From: Nautilus pompilius
Lineage: Eukaryota; Mollusca; Cephalopoda; Nautilida; Nautilidae
Assembly: GCA_018389105.1 (NCBI GenBank)
Contig: JACATO010002213.1
Location: forward strand, 62,001-126,000
DNA: 64,000 bases
Direction of reading: 5' to 3'
Below the pieces are notes generated by a model that saw nothing but the letters and a program-made list of their open reading frames with translations, was not told the origin of the DNA and made no database searches. Shown here piece by piece: positions 60,210 through 64,000 of this stretch (position 1 is the first letter of the stretch; the number at the start of each line of letters is the position of its first letter). The position numbers and the translations under genes are program-made.

Positions 60210-60475
60210 GGGGCCCTTATCTCTTAATGACTACTCAGGGAGGGGGTGGCCACATAAAATGGGGCCCTTATCTCTAATGACTACGAGGGGGGGTGGCCAC
60301 ATAAAATGGGGCCCTTATCTCTTAATGACTCTAGCAGGGGGGGGGTGGCCACATAAAATGGGGCCCTTCTCTCTTAATGACTACGCAGGGAGGGGGTGGC
60401 CAAATAAAATGGGGCCCTTATCTCTTAATGACTACTCAGGGGGGGGTGGCCACATAAAATGGGGCCCTTATCACC
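60210..60475. repeat. GC-rich minisatellite of about 51 bp
   Basis: GGGGCCCTT starts at 60,210, 60,261, 60,308, 60,360, 60,411 and 60,461 (spacings 51, 47, 52, 51, 50). Each unit reads on through TCTCTTAATGACTAC, a G run and GTGGCCACATAAAAT. Length changes fall in the G runs. The Trp-Gly-Pro-Tyr-type repeated frame across it is a repeat translation. An AT-rich (TA)n stretch lies upstream at about 59,990-60,030. Confidence 0.9.
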
Positions 60476-60599
60476 TAATATCTAGTCCAGGAATGCCCCC
60501 CCCCCACAACCTTGGGGGTAATCACGAACCATACGAGGCTGTCATCTTGCCGCTAAGACATATTTGTATATTGGCTACTCAACAGCTTTCTATATAATT

Positions 60600-61960
60600 T
60601 TTTAGCCCTTTAATGATTATAATTAATTGATTAGTTTAACGATCTATACCCTCGCTGGCACTGGGTTCATCAGAAGGTTGCCATCTACGGAGATGTGAAC
60701 AGACGCCGTTGGTCCGTAATCGGTACTTTGACAAGTGGACAATTGGTTGACAGTGGTCAGGGCCACACCAAGGGGACTGCAAAAAGGGCACATAGGGGAT
60801 AATTAGAAGCCCTTCAACAGAGGGAAATTGGGTTGGGCAGTTTAAAAAAAAAAAAAAAAAACTCTAATTGCAGCATCAAGATGTTCCACTAAATTGAAAG
60901 TGGATCATATTTAAACTCAAAAGGCATCTATTTCTCGCTCGAGAAATTACATTCTTGTAGATATATTCAAATATAAGTCCAGCATTGAAATTATTTAATA
61001 AAACAAGCAACGAGAGACTGTCATGTCAACACATCCTTTAACTTTGTTCTAACTTCTCAACCAATATATTAATGACCAGGGCATTTTTCCACGTCTACTA
61101 TCGTTTTGTGTCATGTAGCATGAAACAAGTTTTCCATATATTTTGTTAGGGGCGTAGGAAGATGTGTGCAAGTCATAGTGTCTCCCAAACACTTTTTAAA
61201 AATTTACTTTTCAAACAGATAATTTGTCATCCCTTCATTATACAAAAAAAGTGAATTCAGCTCAATGTTCTTGTACAAAAGAAAAAAGTTAACTGGTAAC
61301 ATTACATAAGTTGTGAAAATAAACACGTGTATGTAGACGTGAACTTTTATAGACCAAAATTCCGAGTTTCCTAGAATGTAATACATGTATTCTTGTCCTG
61401 CACAATCTGTTTAAACAGCATGAAAACATTTAACAAGTTATGGGTTTCCCCAGGAATTGCCTAAATAAGCATTCTGGTTAATGCCATCTCGATGTTCAGG
61501 ATCAAGCAGAAAATCAAAGAATCTAGCCAGTAGATGTGCATCTCATAAGCTACTGTTATAATTTAATATCAAGAGTATAGGATCTTTTTTCCAGCAGCCA
61601 CAAAAAGGCTAAAGGCCAAGAAAGGTTTAAAGAATCCTAAATAACCCTGGACACAATTTTTTGTACTTTTTAAAAAATTTTCTTTACCAAACAACCCTGA
61701 TACAACTCTTATTGTTCTTTATTTTTATAGTAGTAACTGGACCATTAAACATGGCGCAAGAAAATGTAGTTAATGACAGCGTTGTGATGAATTTTATTTA
61801 TATGTTGCACTATTGTTTTCCGCTCTTAAAACAAATGCCAAAATTTAATCTACATCTTCTCAAGTCTCCTGAGGTATTTCTATAAGTCAACTGCTGATCT
61901 TGAAGCTGCAAGACAAGATGTACGAAGTTGTTGTGTTGCACACCAGTCTCTACAACCTAC
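60600..61960. other. Noncoding DNA, no supported gene
   Basis: CpG content falls from about 60,750 onward. No exon or element was recognised. Confidence 0.3.
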
Positions 61961-61969
61961 GATGAGGAA

Positions 61970-62212
61970 GCACAGTGATGTGGTGGTCATCCACTAGATA
62001 GTGTTGTTCTGCCTGTGCTGAGGGGTCAAGCACTCCAGACTTTGGCAGGAAAATCCCTACTACAAGTACTCTTCTTTTTTTTTTAAAGATGTGGGGAGAA
62101 TCCTTGCCAGGAAGGTATGCCAAACAGAACTACCCCTGACTAGGAATGAAACTCAAGCCATGAACCTTCCTTTCTAGATATTTAATGACTGAGGCACTGA
62201 CCGCCCATCATA
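61970..62212 (-). repeat. tRNA-derived SINE, minus orientation
   Basis: Reverse-order blocks: ACTTTGGCAGGAAAATCCCT, ACTACAAGTACTCTTC, GGTATGCCAAACAGAACTAC, a degraded B-box complement (AGGAATGAAACTCAAGCC) and the head near GCACTGACCGCC. CpG-poor copy. Confidence 0.6.
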
Positions 62213-62640
62213 CATGAAGTAATATGTTTACCATTAATAAGTGTATATTTGTTTTTTTTTTTTAAATGCTCGGGTGACGTCTTCCATTCTAAACAAAATA
62301 AAGTATGGGAATGGCAGTGAAAGAAAGTTTGCTGAAAATGCAGCTTTACAAACTTGTTCAAAACATTGAGGTAGTGGGAGAATGCCAGAGTAACTTCCTT
62401 ATTTTCCAATAGTATCTGCTAGATTGTATTAGCAAAAGATACATCTACTGTAGATGAGTTTCTTTTTTCTTTGTTTAAATTAATAAAGTGCATTTCCACA
62501 AAACCAGCTCCCACTTAAATGTTATTAACTGCCATCTCCATAAGTACCTCCAGTAAACAGACATCTTCTGATGTAGAGAACAAAACCAGAAGCAAACAAA
62601 ACTTTATATACATACATACATACAAATATATATATACACT

Positions 62641-62646
62641 TTTATT
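62641..62646 (-). terminator. Poly(A) signal AATAAA
   Basis: The minus strand reads AATAAA 32 bases after the stop codon of the terminal exon at 62,678-62,739, a normal position for a short 3-prime UTR. Confidence 0.6.
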
Positions 62647-62677
62647 TCAATTTTCACACATCCAAATGAACATAAAT

Positions 62678-62739
62678 TCAGTCATCTTCCTCCTGGGCAC
62701 GCTTTTTCTTTTTCTTTTTCTTTCCTTCACCAGGAGTAT
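62678..62739 (-). CDS. Last exon of a second minus-strand gene, Lys-rich acidic C-terminus
   Basis: Acceptor GTTTAG is followed by 2 overhang bases and 19 codons, TPGEGKKKKKKKRAQEEDD, then TGA at 62,680-62,678. A poly-Lys run followed by an acidic end is common at the tails of nucleolar, ribosome-biogenesis and translation-related proteins, but the exon is too short to name the gene. A poly(A) signal follows. The rest of the gene lies to the right; no earlier exon was found before the window edge, so the intron exceeds 1.2 kb. Confidence 0.55.
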
Positions 62740-63094
62740 CTAAACACAAAAATAATTTTTTAAGCCATAATATCATCAAGTGATTTTAACAATAACTTCA
62801 TCATCATTTATCATTTACACTAATAACCACTGACAAGATGTCTTTTTTAGACACGGGTATCTGAAAAATCATATGGTGCATTTGGACTGATGAGTCTCAG
62901 CCATTCAGCAAGCAGTAACAATGCCATTCTAAAGGTTTAGAGAAGTCATTACCAATTATGATTTGTCATTTTAACAGTATAACATCTGGACATTGATGAT
63001 ATAAATGTATAGATTTATGAGTAACTATCTGACTATTTTAGGTTTTTGTTTTTTTTTTAAAAATCAAGCACCAATTTTCGTATTCCAAATATGT

Positions 63095-63400
63095 AACTGA
63101 GGCAGATCTTATTTGGATTAAGTTCATCCAAGACCACAAGCAAATAGTCAGGTTAAATCCCAGTCAAGAACAGGCTGCTTCATGAACCTGCATCTTTTCG
63201 TTCTCTCCCCCAGCCATCTGTGTAGAATTTTTCCACACTCTAATTACCTCCCACATTTAAAAATGGAGAATTCTAGTAGGAAATTGTTAGGATGATCAAA
63301 ATCTGAGTGTACTGGCCACTTTCATGTTGATCATAGTTTCTGATGCCAAACTCCTATCTTCCATGCCCAACTAGAGTTCCAGGTCCTAGCCTAACAGTTG
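63095..63400 (+). repeat. tRNA-derived SINE, plus orientation
   Basis: A degraded head, then a B-box-like AGGTTAAATCCCAGTC, AGAACAGGCTGCTTCATGAA, CTGCATCTTTTCGTTCTC, CCTCCCACATTTAAAAATGG and AGAATTCTAGTAGGAAATTG. It lies in the presumed intron of the second minus-strand gene. Confidence 0.6.
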
Positions 63401-64000
63401 GATGCAACGGAGAATAAAATAACAACAAAATAGCAGGAACCAATTGCAGAATTAAATAATGCTAATTATCATCATTTTACTGTCTTCCATAATTTAAAGC
63501 CAACTGCTTGCCAATAAATTCTAAATTTAACTTATTGAGGCTGAAATATTAACCAATGGCATTTAAAGTTACTTCGTGGTGTTCACTCAATGTAGAGTAC
63601 TTTGGTTGTTCTAGCAATGAAAATGTGGATACTGATAGTGGTGAGTTGTATAGCTACATTTGACTCTGCATCAGTGAGCCCTCATATGGCTTAGAAGCAC
63701 AATCCTCAAAAAGCAACTACACTCAGAACTTCACAGGAATGGCAAGTAGCCAGAGCATCTATCTGTTGTTGTTTCCTACCTGTTTCGACTGTATGATAGG
63801 TGACCCTACTGGGTGTGGTTACTCAATCAGGCCATTTAAGTTTAGCTATGTTTCAGGTACTGTTTCTGTACCCTCTCCATGTGAGGTGAGCAGAGTAGAA
63901 GATGGGATGAAGTATAAAGTAAAGCTAGGTAACTGATGGTTGCACGTGGAGCTAAATTTTTACATGGAAGGTTAGGTGCACCTTCTACAACTCCACACCT

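Overview
The window looks like invertebrate nuclear DNA, probably lophotrochozoan and perhaps a mollusc. This is inferred from the mix of tRNA-derived SINEs, a FLYWCH-type MULE, Tc1/mariner, pogo/Tigger and hAT remnants, many microsatellites, and genes split into short exons with long AT-rich introns. There are no bacterial-style operons and no long intact single-exon genes. Most open frames are chance, or are translations of repeats. The species cannot be fixed from this sequence alone.

Left third (about 1-24.7 kb): richer in GC and CpG, with no convincing intact gene. It holds a 19-copy, 55-bp tandem array (573-1617), large GA microsatellites, a GA tract studded with CRE octamers (7.6-7.85 kb), a 36-bp perfect palindrome, CpG-retaining SINE copies, and two minus-strand reading frames broken by stops or frameshifts (about 12.0-12.96 kb and 16.1-16.94 kb) that I cannot name.

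Middle (about 24.7-47.9 kb): AT-rich, low in CpG, and dense with dead transposons. These are a LINE RNase H-domain fragment (25.6-26.0 kb), a Tc1-like remnant (29.2-30.05 kb), a MULE with a FLYWCH finger (30.4-31.66 kb), a bounded element with an uncharacterised transposon ORF (32,040-33,842), a Tigger element carrying a hAT remnant inside it (35,768-38,006), and a mariner remnant (38.9-39.5 kb). One small exon-like sequence lies at 40,056-40,094.

Right part (47.9-59.1 kb): the best gene in the window, on the minus strand. Ten coding exons with matching splice sites and fully consistent phases start at 58,608 and run to at least 47,892, encoding at least 467 residues. The first half of the protein is polar and Pro/acidic-rich. 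The second half is a series of amphipathic helices with an apparent internal repeat. I do not recognise the family. Upstream is a CpG-rich, promoter-like stretch with ETS-, RFX X-box- and YY1-like sites (59.67-59.73 kb), so a ciliary role is possible but unproven. A second minus-strand gene enters at the right edge: its last exon (62,678-62,739) ends in a lysine-rich tail, with a poly(A) signal 32 bases beyond the stop.

The CpG pattern (high, then low from about 24.7 to 59 kb, high at 59.1-60.7 kb, low again to the end) fits invertebrate mosaic gene-body methylation. It suggests that the main gene, or a chain of genes, extends well to the left of its identified exons.
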